DNA of 64,000 nucleotides from Anisus vortex (Eukaryota; Mollusca; Gastropoda; Planorbidae): NCBI GenBank assembly GCA_949126835.1, contig OX421508.1, positions 12,949,399 to 13,013,398 of the forward strand, read 5' to 3'. Shown piece by piece: positions 45,501 to 55,462 of this stretch (position 1 is its first letter; each line of letters starts with the position of its first letter). The notes under the pieces were generated by a model. It saw only the letters and a program-made list of their open reading frames with translations, ran no database searches and was not told where the DNA came from. The position numbers and the translations under genes were made by a program.

Positions 45501-46938
45501 TTTCACATCGGTTTAACAATATTTTTGATTCCAGATAACATCGGTTGAACAACATTTCCACACCGAGATAACATCGGTTGAACACTATTTTCACACCGAG
45601 ATAACATCGGTTTAATAATATGTCCACACCGAGATAAAATCGGCTGAACACTATTTCCACACCGATATAACATCGGTTGAACAATATTTTTAATTCCAGA
45701 AAACATCGTTTGAACACTATTTTTACACCTAGAAAACTTTGGTTGAACCATATTTCCTCACAGATATAAGATCGGTTGGACAATAGTTTTAAACCGTGAT
45801 AATATCGGTTGAACATTTTTTCCAAACCGATATAACATATGTTGTACAATATTTCCTCACATATATAAGATCGGTTGAACATTAGTTCCACACCGACATA
45901 CGATCTATTGAACCTTATTTCCACACCGAGATAAGATCGGTTCAACTATAGATCCAAACCGAGATAAGATCGGTTGAACATTATTTCCACACCGAAATAA
46001 GAGCGGTTGAACAATATTTCCAACCGAGATAAGAGCGTTTGCACAATATATCAAATCCGAGATAACATCGGTTTAACAATATGTCCACACCGAGAAAAGA
46101 TCGAAAGAAATATATATACTCACAGAGATAAGATCGGTTGAAAAATATATCCTAACCGAGTAAAGATCGGTTGAACAATATTTCCACATCTACTTAAAAT
46201 TGATTGAACAATATTTCCTCATAGAGATAATATCTGTTGAACACTAATTCCACATCGAGATAAGATCGATTAAACAATATAATCAACACCGAGCTAATAT
46301 CGGTTGATTAATATGTCTGAACCGAGACAAGATCTGTTGTACAATATTTAAAAACCGAGATAAGATCGGTTGAACAATATGTCCAAACCGATATAAGATC
46401 GGTTGAACACTATTACCACACCGAAATAAGATCGGTTGAATGCTATTTCCATACCGAGATAACATCGGTTGAACACTATTTCCACACCGAGATAACATCG
46501 GTTCAACACTATTTCCACACGGAGATAATATCGGTTGGACAATATTTCAACAAAGAGATCACTTCGGTTGAAAAATATTTCCACACCGAGATTACATCGG
46601 TTTAACATTATTTCCACAAAGAGATAACATCGGTTGAAAAATATTTCCATACCGAAATAACATCGGTTGAACAATATTCCCACCGATATAACATTGGTTG
46701 AACAATATTCCCACCAAGATAACATCATTTGAACAATATTCCCACCGAGAAAACATCGGTTGAACAATATTTCACACTAAGACACCATAAAAAAATATGT
46801 ACGTTTTGTTATAACATAATATTGTTTTATGAATAATTTAAACTTTATGTTTTTCAAATTGATAATATATTCTACTTTTTTTTTGTTTTCAGTATGTCAA
46901 AGTGTTTTAAATTTATTAGCTACTCTAGTAATCCTTGA
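41784..46938 (+). CDS. Spliced gene for a small secreted cystine-knot-type peptide (four coding exons)
   Basis: Coding exons 41,784-41,850, 42,370-42,397, 45,132-45,215 and 46,893-46,938 have AG/GT borders (donors GTAATT, GTATGT, GTAAAC) and compatible phases (1, 2, 2). The product is about 75 residues. Exon 1 encodes a signal peptide: Met-Asp-Lys, then a hydrophobic Ile/Leu core ending near a Cys. Exon 2 is a short polar propeptide that reaches a Lys-Arg pair at the exon 2/3 junction. Exon 3 has five Cys and exon 4 a sixth, giving C-C-CC-C-C with gaps 6, 10, 0, 4, 4. This framework (VI/VII) belongs to inhibitor cystine knots, including O-type conotoxins, spider toxins and non-toxic snail peptides. 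The residue after Lys-Arg is Gln, which could cyclise. A defence, signalling or venom role cannot be chosen from sequence. Only transcripts could confirm the splicing. Confidence 0.72.
42370..42397 (+). CDS. Peptide gene exon 3: propeptide micro-exon (28 bp)
   Basis: Bounded by TCCTTGTACAG before and GTATGT after. It encodes a polar, charged segment (Thr-Pro-Glu-Asn-Lys core) ending in Lys and the first two bases of an Arg codon. Its small size means gene finders can easily miss it. Confidence 0.68.
42463..42575. repeat. (AT)n microsatellite in the intron
   Basis: About 110 bases of TA dinucleotides with one ATGTAATGTG interruption, 65 bases downstream of the propeptide exon. The Tyr-Ile frames through it are artefacts. 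Confidence 0.97.
43200..43953. mobile_element. Complete hAT MITE (754 bp) in the peptide gene intron
   Basis: The inverted ends CATAGGTTCTCAAC and GTTGAGAACCTATG match over 14 of 14 bases. The element is flanked by the 8-bp duplication ATTTAATA at 43,192-43,199 and 43,954-43,961. The left end continues TTTTTCGGCTCACCGCCCCC, and the right end is built from ATCGCCCCC repeats with a GGGGGGCGATATCGCCCCC palindrome. No transposase. The perfect termini and duplication suggest a fairly recent insertion. Confidence 0.93.
44100..44765. repeat. 35-bp degenerate minisatellite in the intron, about 18 copies
   Basis: Unit GGTAATGGGCAGGGAAGGCA, ACTAGTGCAACAGGA with much variation. It lies between the hAT MITE and the Cys-rich exon. 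Confidence 0.88.
45132..45215 (+). CDS. Peptide gene exon 4: cysteine-rich mature region
   Basis: Acceptor TGGGATTAG at 45,123-45,131; donor GTAAAC at 45,216. The 84 bases are free of stops and contain five Cys codons in the order C, C, CC, C with Gly and Ser rich loops. If the donor were not used, the frame would stop after one more codon (AAG TAA), leaving an odd number of Cys, which favours splicing to the next exon. Confidence 0.74.
45500..46790. repeat. 33-bp minisatellite in the last intron, about 39 copies
   Basis: Unit GAGATAACATCGGTTGAACA, CTATTTCCACACC, imperfect throughout. The minus strand stays open for 181 codons (45,400-45,945) and 139 codons (46,348-46,767), reading an 11-residue VEIVFNRCYLG repeat, because the unit is a multiple of 3. 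No start context, signal or flanking gene supports a protein. Confidence 0.95.
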
Positions 46939-46948
46939 AAAAAATAAA
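46893..46948 (+). CDS. Peptide gene exon 5: last cysteine, stop and possible polyadenylation signal
   Basis: Acceptor TTTTTTTGTTTTCAG is strong. In the phase set by the previous exon it supplies one more Cys (TGT 46,903-46,905), a short Ser/Asn tail and TGA at 46,936-46,938. AATAAA occurs at 46,943-46,948, only 5 bases past the stop, so a later signal (for example near 47,207) may be used instead. Confidence 0.62.
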
Positions 46949-47329
46949 TTATTCCATAATTATTTCTAAATTCAGTAGTCAATTAAACGTTTCTTGAAGC
47001 ACCTTCTAAAGTTTTTTTCGTTTATTTTAATTGTTGAGAATATATATTGAATGAATGTCTGTTGCAAATTATAATATGAATATTCTTTTAAAAAAAACAA
47101 TGTAAATTTTATTATAATAAATCAGTGTACAAGATGAAGAAAACAATACCGTTGATGTTACAATAGCATTTGTTAACTATTTCTCAAATATTTCTATTGC
47201 TTTTGAAAATAAATTACGTGTAGTTAACGAGTTAGATGATGTATGATGACATGATAGAAAACAACACATTAGTGTACAATCGAATGTACAATAACAATGA
47301 CCAAAAATTGTGTAACTTCTAATAGGCTT
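46949..47329. other. No gene seen; 3' flank of the peptide gene
   Basis: AT-rich DNA that may include the 3' UTR. No frames or transposon ends recognised. Confidence 0.5.
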
Positions 47330-47880
47330 ATATGGTCTTTCAGATCATGACATTGTGAGAGTTAATAACATAATCAATACTGAAATATGCAAGAAACATA
47401 AAAGAACAATTTATCTCTGGAATAAATGCAATGCAACAGATCTACATCAAGTAGCAATAAAACTTCAAATTACTTTCCTTAATAAATACAATATAAACAG
47501 CCCAGTTGAAGATATTTAGCAATTCATTAAAAAAAACTTAAAAACAATAATGGCTGATTTTGTGCCAACAAAACAAACATCAAATAAAATTAACAAATGT
47601 TGGTTTAACACTAAGCTAAAGAAACTATGCAAACAAAAAGAAAATCTATTTAATTAGACTACTTAAAAAATACCAACAAATTAAACGTTTAACTTAGAAA
47701 CTAAGCAGACAACGGCAGAATGAATATGTAAACAATGTAATTTCTAAAGATAATAATAATGAATAATAATAACTTACACTTGTGAACAGATTTTGTAACA
47801 CATGGAAGCTGTTCTAAGCATACAAATAGGTCATTAATTGATATAGACTAATTACATTTAAAAGAGTTTTTATGCTCATC
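47330..47880 (+). pseudogene. Non-LTR retrotransposon fragment (end of endonuclease and linker)
   Basis: The plus strand reads GLSDHDIVRVNNIINTEICK, then RTIYLWNKCNATDLHQVAIK, MADFVPTKQTSNKINKCWFN and LKKLCKQKENLFN. SDHDIV is the last endonuclease motif, and the following Trp-rich linker is typical of CR1/Jockey-like ORF2. Several stops follow. The reverse transcriptase is missing. Confidence 0.75.
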
Positions 47881-48147
47881 TTGTTTAACTAAAAATAACT
47901 ATAAGTAACTTTGAAACATTTTTTTTATTATTAATTCAATAAATATAATAAATATTAATATATTTATTTTAATAAATATAGCACTATATTATGTAATTTC
48001 TGTAATTATTAATGTTTAAAATATAAACGCCTTAAATGAATGCACAAAATGTTTATTTAAACCTACAACTGTTTAACGTGATTTATTTTAATCCTCTAAT
48101 AATTAAATCTTTTAATGAATACCATAATGTTGGATTTATACAAAGTG
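47881..48147. other. No gene seen
   Basis: AT-rich DNA with no recognised feature. Confidence 0.5.
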
Positions 48148-49432
48148 TCACGGTTCTGGACTCCTTGACTTATCAGCACATGTAAATAGATAGTATTGTA
48201 GAAAGTAAGACCATAGTTAGTTTAAGTTAGGATAGGAAGGAGGAAAGTAACCTGACGTCATTATCTCTCTCTCTAATTCTCACGCAACTGTAAATCTCTA
48301 GCCACCTTTCATCACCCTCTCCTCAACCTTCACTACAGTCTATTAATCCCAATTCAGAGTTTACTATCAAAATACTGCCGAATTGGTACCAATCTTGGTT
48401 GAATGGGTATGAATGTGTAGTTATATGAAAGCTACAATGTATATATTTTATCATGTGTTATTTTAATGTATTTATATTACGTCTTAATGTATTAACTCAT
48501 GTTGCTATTTTAATGTATATGTATATAGATATTACGCCCTCGATCCATTGCTTCAACCCCCCCCCCTTTTTCGCGCCTCTCTCCCCGCCACCACTGATCT
48601 TTCCCCGCCACCATTTATCTCCCCTGCCTTGCCCAACTCACTAGTAATCAGCGGCCCGGTTAGCTAATCTCTTTGAGACGCTCGTCCCCTGCCGAGCCCG
48701 ACCCGTGGCCACTTGACATTGCCATATTAAACCTCTTGCAAGGGAGATGAATCGCTTTTCCCTCCCCTTCGTTCCCCTACCACTCAGCTTATCGTCTGTA
48801 TCAATTGCTTTTCATCTACAACCCCCACCCTCGGTTTTTGGCGGTATAAATTGCTCCCCCTAAAACTCCCTCTTTCCCCTCCAGTACGTCATTCCTCTAT
48901 ACAGGAATATGTTCGAACTGACCAATGAGAATCATACGTAAATCTAATTAAAAGGTTAATCAACCAAATCGAGCGGGACCACGTGATTTGGATTCACAAG
49001 TGCGCCAACTCAATAACTTAGCGTCAGTCTTGGCTTGGCCGTCAACTTGGATACACACATACGGTTTAGACTAGATTCTGGCCTTCAGCTCAATAAATAC
49101 TTGTACATTCGCCTCATATAGTATATTACCCCGCATGTTTAGATATAGATGTTCAGCCAGTAATAAAGTTTCCACAGTGCAGTTACGTACCTTAATGTTA
49201 GGCTACATGACATTACCATGCACTTGTGCTAGTTATCACTGTGTCAATTCGTATATATATATATATATTCACCATTGGATCATTGAAACGATAATAAACG
49301 CCATAACTGTAACCAGAGACTTGCTTGCTTACCAATTAGAACTGTCTGTTGTGTGTGCATTTTACATCATTTAACGAGCCGGAGAGAACTAATAAATATT
49401 CCAGGTCAACTATAGCATCGGTGTAACATACG
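48148..49432 (+). mobile_element. Possible solo LTR
   Basis: Begins TGTCACGGTTCTGG and ends near CGCCTACGACA, so it has TG...CA ends. It has a TATA-like GGCGGTATAAATTGC (48,840), a C-rich stretch and AATAAATA (49,092) in the order expected of an LTR. Base composition differs from both flanks. No matching 5-bp target duplication could be fixed, so this stays tentative. Confidence 0.35.
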
Positions 49433-49542
49433 CCTACGACAACTAGCCATATCAACTCCAATCCCCGGCACGTACACGACATAAAGAAATAATAATTAGT
49501 CAGTAATATTTGTTATATTACAAAACATAACTTGTTTGGCAT

Positions 49543-49815
49543 CACTATTGAATGAAATGTGGACACGATTTTTTTTATTAAAGGGAGATAATAAGCCCGT
49601 TTAATTTGAGCTTATATTAATATATTTCTTTATTTTTCTTTTATAAAAGAACAAATGGCTTTAAATTTATAACTTTAAAATGATCAAACTGTAAAAAGTA
49701 TTTGAAAACTATATAAATAATAATAAAGAATGAATAAAAAATTTACATGTATACTTTTAAACTTCACAATAACTACCTAGTTGTATGATTACTACGTATC
49801 CATCCCGCTTCACGT
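49543..49815. mobile_element. hAT MITE fragment
   Basis: A diverged interior copy of the 43,200-43,953 element (shared AAAGGGAGATAATA, TTTATAACTTTAAAATGATC, ATTACTACGTATCC). Both termini are missing. Confidence 0.7.
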
Positions 49816-49952
49816 TGCTAATGGATAAAACAATTATTTAGATTTTGAAACATATTTTAGAAGTCTCAGCTGAAGATAATATAAAGAACTGAGATAAAAA
49901 TATAATCATTGGACTAGTTCCACGTGGAATCATTTAGATCAAATCATCAAAT

Positions 49953-50416
49953 TCTTTGCTCTGACATCTGTGCTTGTTGGCTGTGACATCTGTACTTGTT
50001 GGCTGTGACATCTGTACTTGTTGGCTCTGACATCTGTACTTGTTGGCTCTGACATCTGAACTTCTTGGCTCTGACATCTGTACTTGTTGGCTCTGACATC
50101 TGTACATCTTGGTTCTGACATCTGTACTTGTTGGCTGTGACATCTGTACTTGTTGGTTCTGTCATCTGTACTTGTTGGCTCTGACATATGAACTTGTTGG
50201 CTCTGACATCTGTACTTGTTGGCTCTGACATCTGTACTTGTTGGCTCTGACATATGTACTACTTGGTTCTGACATCTATACTACTTGGTTCTGACATCTA
50301 TACTACTTGGCTCTGACATCTGTACATCTTGGTTCTGACATCTATACTACTTGGCTCTGACATCTGTACATCTTGGTTCTGACATCTATACTACTTGGCT
50401 CTGACATCTGCACATC
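49953..50416. repeat. 22-bp satellite, left block
   Basis: Unit TCTGACATCTGTACTTGTTG GC and variants, about 21 copies. Toward its right edge it changes to alternating TATACTACTTGG and TGTACATCTTGG units as in the block at 55,463-56,573. The LTR element divides one original array. The Gln/Ser-rich minus frames are repeat translations. Confidence 0.95.
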
Positions 50417-51527
50417 TGTGATGAGGGGATTGTGTGGCCAGTACGATGCGCTCGTTACTGTGCTTCTCACACGCTATAATCCCACCTCACTTGGTTCGTT
50501 GTCTATGGGCTATGACGGCTACTGGCTGATCTAGACTTGTTGCATTAACAACGCTTGATATTTTTATTTAACGTGCCGTTTCTCTGTCGGTCTACCTTCC
50601 TTGCTTCACGTATTCTCATGCACACTCAATCAGAACAAACGAGTTCAAGTTAAGTAGTTACATAAGTCGAACGTTTATTGCCGGTATTAACGTGGTTATT
50701 TTACATAGTCACTCTTACATATAGGGATAATAAGGCGTCCACAACACATCAATTATATCCAAGCACATAAACGTCAATACATGGAAAAGAATAATATATA
50801 AACACGACTTTACAACACAGTAATTCCAAGTGAACAATTTATGTAAAAATCCAATATGGAATAACGTCATGCAACTTTTTAAGAAGGAGTATCCAGTCTT
50901 CTACGTCTACATAAACCTGTCCCTTATATCTGCCCACTGGTCAGTCTAAAATGGCGACCCAGTTGCAGAACGTCAACCAATGTCAAAAAAAGGTCTACAT
51001 AATTGTCTACACAATGATTGGTCCAGAGGCGTAGTCAGTGTCAGAGGGATTAGTCATAACACCTGGTCTAGCTAGACTGGGAGGGTGTAATAGAGAGGGG
51101 GAGGCGCGGTCTGTCACCACATTTACTATCTTCCACAATTTGGTACATCTCGTGTCTTAAACAAATGATCCTAACTAGGTGCGGCGCGTGACTCGCGACG
51201 ACAAACAATAGGCCCAAATTGCTATCACAATCAAGATTCGGCTGAACGACCATGGGCGCCCTAGTGTGCAACACTGGACACCATAGCGCTTCCCAATTGC
51301 AAACAATAGATTATGATGGTGGGGTAAAAGGTGCTAGTGACAACAAAGAGGGATAGTCTAGGTACGTTACGACCTGACCAAGCGGTTGATAAAGGCGTAG
51401 GGGTGTGGGGGAAGGGGGGAAGTGTGTAGGGGAAATTATTTCTCCCAAACACGCACATTATAATTAAACTTTTGCGTAACTAATTACAAAGGACTAAACT
51501 TTGCATAATTAATTTCACATCATGACA
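50417..51527 (-). repeat. 3' LTR (coding sense)
   Basis: On the minus strand it begins TGTCATGATG and ends CCCCTCATCACA; near-identical to 54,351-55,462. Open frames inside (51,068-51,458) occur in both LTRs and have no recognisable domain. Confidence 0.93.
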
Positions 51528-51745
51528 GACCTTCCCGCAAAATTTAAAATCATGTAATGATTTTAAGAAGTAAATTTATTAGGCAAATAGTTTAATAAAA
51601 CACCTACCAGGGGCAAGTAACACAAGGTTATCTTCCCTGGCACTATCTACAGCGTCTCCCTTTCCTAGATGAGAGAAGAAAAAGAAGCCTTAAGGCAGTC
51701 GCGAGGAAAGCGTCCGCCTCAAAGAGACAAAAGCGAGAAAAGGAA

Positions 51746-52684
51746 TCAAAGCGCGGAGGGCAGTCGCGGGCTTTGCTCACAAAACTGGTTTTCTGGGCAG
51801 CCCTCGTGGTGATGCTCTTTTGCCGAGCACGCCTCGGGTCTTGCCTGAAAACTGCTGTCACGCCGGTTAGACGTGAATGGTAAGTAGCCATCGCGCTTCC
51901 TGCTAGAGTTGTCGGGACTTTCGCGGGTTGCCTGCTTTTTCTTTCTCCGACCTTCTCGTCGTCTCTGAGAGCAGGATTGGGGCGTGAGCATGATGGGACA
52001 CGACGGGTCTCCCAATGTCACGAATTTCCTGCCTAGAAGAAGGTCAAACTCGTCTCTCATGTCCAGTACTGCAGCATTAATACTTCCGTGCACATATCTA
52101 GTCTTCACGCGTATTTGCGCAACAGAGACAATGAGGCGGCGGGACCCTTTCTCCGGGCCCGTGAGCGTGTTGAAATTGCCGGTCAGATCCTTAGGGCGGA
52201 CGAGGGACTTATTTATAACACAGTCATAATCACACGCGCTATCGAATAGGACTCTGACCGGCTCCCCATTCACCTCTGCCATGTCTGTAACCGAGGGACT
52301 GAGGTACTTATTTACCACGTGACCTTGGATAACACCAACAGGGGGAGGAGCCGTTGTATCGCTCTTCACGAACGACAGGGTGTTGAGTGTGAAAGTGGGC
52401 TTGGTCTGCACCTTATTACGCCTCTCCTGCGGCCCGTGTTGGGTCGGCTGCCTATCATTACTCCCTCTATTTTTTCCTGTTTTGTGGCCATTCCCGTGGC
52501 CATTTTCTCTACGCGGTTCGCGGGAGGTGTCTGGGTCCCTAGTATGGGTAGGGGCACATGGGTTGTGACTGCTACCAACATGTCCCTTAGTTTCCTTGGG
52601 ACGATTCTCACGGTTATCTCCCCTGTCTGCCTCTATATAGCGATCAGCTATTCTAATAGTTTCTACCAGAGCGCTCGCCCCTTG
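51746..52684 (-). pseudogene. Nucleocapsid/protease region of the LTR element
   Basis: This frame is continuous with Gag, separated by one TAA at 52,685-52,687. It opens with a basic, Arg/Pro/His-rich stretch that lacks a clear CCHC knuckle. A retropepsin-like segment follows: VNGEPVRVLFDSACDYDCVI, and later FDLLLGRKF. The active-site triad normally D-S/T-G reads DSA here. The end (residues after about 240) is Arg/Lys/Ser-rich and stops before any reverse transcriptase motif. Either a pol deletion removed the rest, or the element relies on a partner for polymerase. Confidence 0.75.
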
Positions 52685-53611
52685 TTAATCGATAAACACC
52701 TTTAAATCCCCGCTCATACATTGCCTAAGTTGCTCGACCATCATCAGCTCCTTTAGGCTGTCATAAGTTTCCTCCCCATGGGCCAATGTGAGCCACTTGG
52801 TAAGATACTTTTCTAGCCTTTCAGCTAGCTGATGAAAGGTCTCGCCGATTTCAATTCTTGCGTGTCTAAATTTCTTTTGATATGCTTTGGAATTGAGGTC
52901 ATAGCTGTTTAGCAGAGCGTTTTTAAGGGTTTGGTAGTCCCCGCTGCTATCTGCCGGAATCTTGGCGTATGTCTCGTAGGCTTTTCCCCTCAGCGCGTGA
53001 GACAATTTTCGGCACCACTCAGTTTGATTTAACTGATAGGTGTGGGCCAATGTCTCGAGACGGCTTAAAAAGACCTCCACACTTTCCATTCGATCGTCAT
53101 AAACGTCTAACGGAAAATAGAAAGGGGGGTTTTGGGGTTGGGCCTCAGAGGACGGGGTGCCAAGGGTATAGGATTGAGATAGGGGAGATGACTCTACCCT
53201 TGACATTCTATCCCTCTCTATTTGCATTTCTATCTCTTTTAATCTAATGGCCTTTTCGGCCTCTATCTTTGCCTGTTCGTTTTGGGCGTTAATTTTTGCC
53301 TGTTCGTTTTGGGCATTAATTTTTGCCTGTTCGTTTTGGGCAATAATTTTTGCCTGTTTGTTTTGGGCATTAATTTTTGCCTGTTCGTTTTGGACATTAA
53401 TTTTTGCTTGTTCGATTGCTACCTGGACCACATGTTTCTCCTTGTCAATCCGGGCCAATTCTATTTTCTCTTTTTCCCGCTTAATTTCCTGTATTTTATC
53501 TAGTTCTTCATTCATGAAGTTTATCAGTTCCCGGCCGGTTAAGCCTAATGATTCACCTAAAGATTTTAACTCTAGTTTCAACTTGACTATCTCGGCCATG
53601 TTCGTTGACAA
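52685..53611 (-). CDS. gag: Gag of the LTR element
   Basis: 308 codons from ATG 53,611. Residues 1-60 are a helical N-terminus. Residues about 60-130 form a Gln/Ala/Lys/Glu-rich coiled coil with a 9-residue repeat QAKINAQNE (about six copies). Residues about 185-308 resemble the retroviral-capsid-like/SCAN-type domain of metazoan Gypsy Gag (LETLAHTYQL, WCRKLSHALRGKAYETYAKI, FHQLAERLEKYLTKWL). Gag would assemble particles around element RNA in the cytoplasm. The frame ends in TAA directly before the protease frame, in the same phase, so the stop may be a mutation or a read-through point. Confidence 0.85.
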   Translation of the reverse strand: MSTNMAEIVKLKLELKSLGESLGLTGRELINFMNEELDKIQEIKREKEKIELARIDKEKHVVQVAIEQAKINVQNEQAKINAQNKQAKIIAQNEQAKINAQNEQAKINAQNEQAKIEAEKAIRLKEIEMQIERDRMSRVESSPLSQSYTLGTPSSEAQPQNPPFYFPLDVYDDRMESVEVFLSRLETLAHTYQLNQTEWCRKLSHALRGKAYETYAKIPADSSGDYQTLKNALLNSYDLNSKAYQKKFRHARIEIGETFHQLAERLEKYLTKWLTLAHGEETYDSLKELMMVEQLRQCMSGDLKVFID

Positions 53612-54350
53612 TTAACGCGTATGAATAAGAAAGATAAATTGGTGAGCACGAGATGTACAAAGAGTAAAAGGGAATATAGCAAAACGGTTGACTTACCCCA
53701 AATGTCCCGTCAGCAACAAGAAATCACATGCACAAATACATCTAACTACCACAATACTATGCACAAATATCACAACTATCTAACATTCAATCTAATAAAC
53801 TAACTATAGAGTTCAGTATAGTATTTAATCTAATAAAACTAATTAAAGTTCAGCGTGCTTTTCGCTCTCGCACTAATGTGCTGAACACAGAAAATATATC
53901 TAACTCTAGGTCTATATTTCATTCAGAATTAAAGTCCATTCGTTTCCTTCTGCAGCTTTCCCCTTGAATGTAGAAGTTAGCGCAATAGGAACGCGAGTTT
54001 AGTTTAGAGAATGCAGTTATAGAGTCCTAAATGTTCCCTGGTTCTTTCCGTTGTCCCACTGGTCCTGTCGTATAACCATGCGTTTCTGGTGTCTTCTTCT
54101 ATGTTGATTCGTTGACGTACTGGTCGTAGTGTCTATCTGGTGCGTTCAGAGAATTTAGCACAGAGCCCCCTCAAGCTATCGCGATTTACTCTAAGCTCAG
54201 GCTTTTAACTGCCGGCCCCTCGACTGTGAGTGTTTCTGACGTTAGTCGGTTGAATCTCGACAGTCTCTGCACTGAATGCTCCAGATCCTTGGCTTGAGTG
54301 ATCTGGAATCGAGTGCTGAGGTTCTAAAGATCCAGGACGAGCTACTCATT
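53612..54350 (-). other. 5' leader of the LTR element
   Basis: Non-coding DNA between the 5' LTR and Gag. The first bases after the LTR (AATGAGTAGCTCG in coding sense) do not match a usual TGG-starting primer site. Confidence 0.55.
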
Positions 54351-55462
54351 TGTGATGAGGGGATTGTGTGGCCAGTACGATGCGCTCGTTACTGTGCTTC
54401 TCACACGCTATAATCCCACCTCACTTGGTTCGTTGTCTATGGGCTATGACGGCTACTGACTGAACTAGACTTGTTGCATCAACAACGCTTGATATTTTTA
54501 TTTAACGTGCCGTTTCTCTGGCGGTCTACCTTCCTTGCTTCACGTATTCTCATGCACACTCAATCAGAACAAACGAGTTCAAGTTATGTAGTTACATAAG
54601 TCGAACGTTTATTGCCGGTATTAACGTGGTTATTTTACATAGTCACTCTTAAATATAGGGATAATAAGGCGTCCACAACACATCAATTATATCCAAGCAC
54701 ATAAACGTCAATACATGGAAAAGAATAATATATAAACACGACTTCACAACACAGTAATTCCAAGTGAACAATTTTTTTAAAAATCCAATATGGAATAACG
54801 TCATCCAACATTTTAAGAAGGAGTATCCAGTCTCCTACGTCTACATAAAACCTGTCCCTTATATCTGCCCACTGGTCAGTCTAAAATGGCGACCCAGTTG
54901 CAGAACGTCAACCAATGGCAAAAAAGGTCTACATAGTTGTCTACACAATTATTGGTCCAGAGGCGTGGCCAGTGTCAGAGGGATTAGTCATAACACCTGG
55001 TCTAGCTAGACTGGGTGGGTGTAATAGAGAGGGGGAGGCGCGGTCTGTCACCACATTTACTATCTTCCACAATTTGGTACATCTCGTGTCTTAAACAAAG
55101 GATCCTAACTAGGTGCGGCGCGTGACTCGCGACGACAAACAATAGGCCCAAATTGCTATCAGAAACAAGATTCGGCTGAACGACCATGGGCGCCCTAGTG
55201 TGCAACACTGGACACCATAGCGCTTCCCAATTTGCAAACAATAGATTATAATGGTGGGGTAAAAGGTGCTAGTGACAACAAAGAGGGATAGTCTAGGTAC
55301 GTCACGACCTAACCAAGCGGTTGATAAAAGCGTAGGGGTTTGGGGGAAGGGGGGAAGTGTGTAGGGGAAATTATTACTCCCAAACACGCACATTATAATT
55401 AAACTTATGCGTAACTAATTACAAAGGACTAAACTTTGCATAATTAATATCACATCATGACA
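54351..55462 (-). repeat. 5' LTR (coding sense)
   Basis: Direct repeat of 50,417-51,527 with the same ends. It would hold the promoter for minus-strand transcription. Confidence 0.93.

Larger units (their letters stand above)
50417..55462 (-). mobile_element. Non-autonomous LTR retrotransposon, 5.05 kb
   Basis: Two LTRs of about 1.11 kb in direct orientation flank 2.8 kb of internal DNA, and ACATC is duplicated at 50,412-50,416 and 55,463-55,467. The minus strand is coding: Gag, then a protease-like segment. Reverse transcriptase, RNase H and integrase are absent. The two LTRs differ at few positions by eye, suggesting a moderately recent insertion. A purine-rich GCGGGAAGG lies just before the 3' LTR (51,528-51,540). 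No clear tRNA primer site was identified next to the 5' LTR. Confidence 0.93.

Noticed and set aside
51068..51458. Small minus frames with similar copies at 55,002-55,393
   Set aside because: They are shared because both lie in the LTRs; no known accessory protein is recognised.
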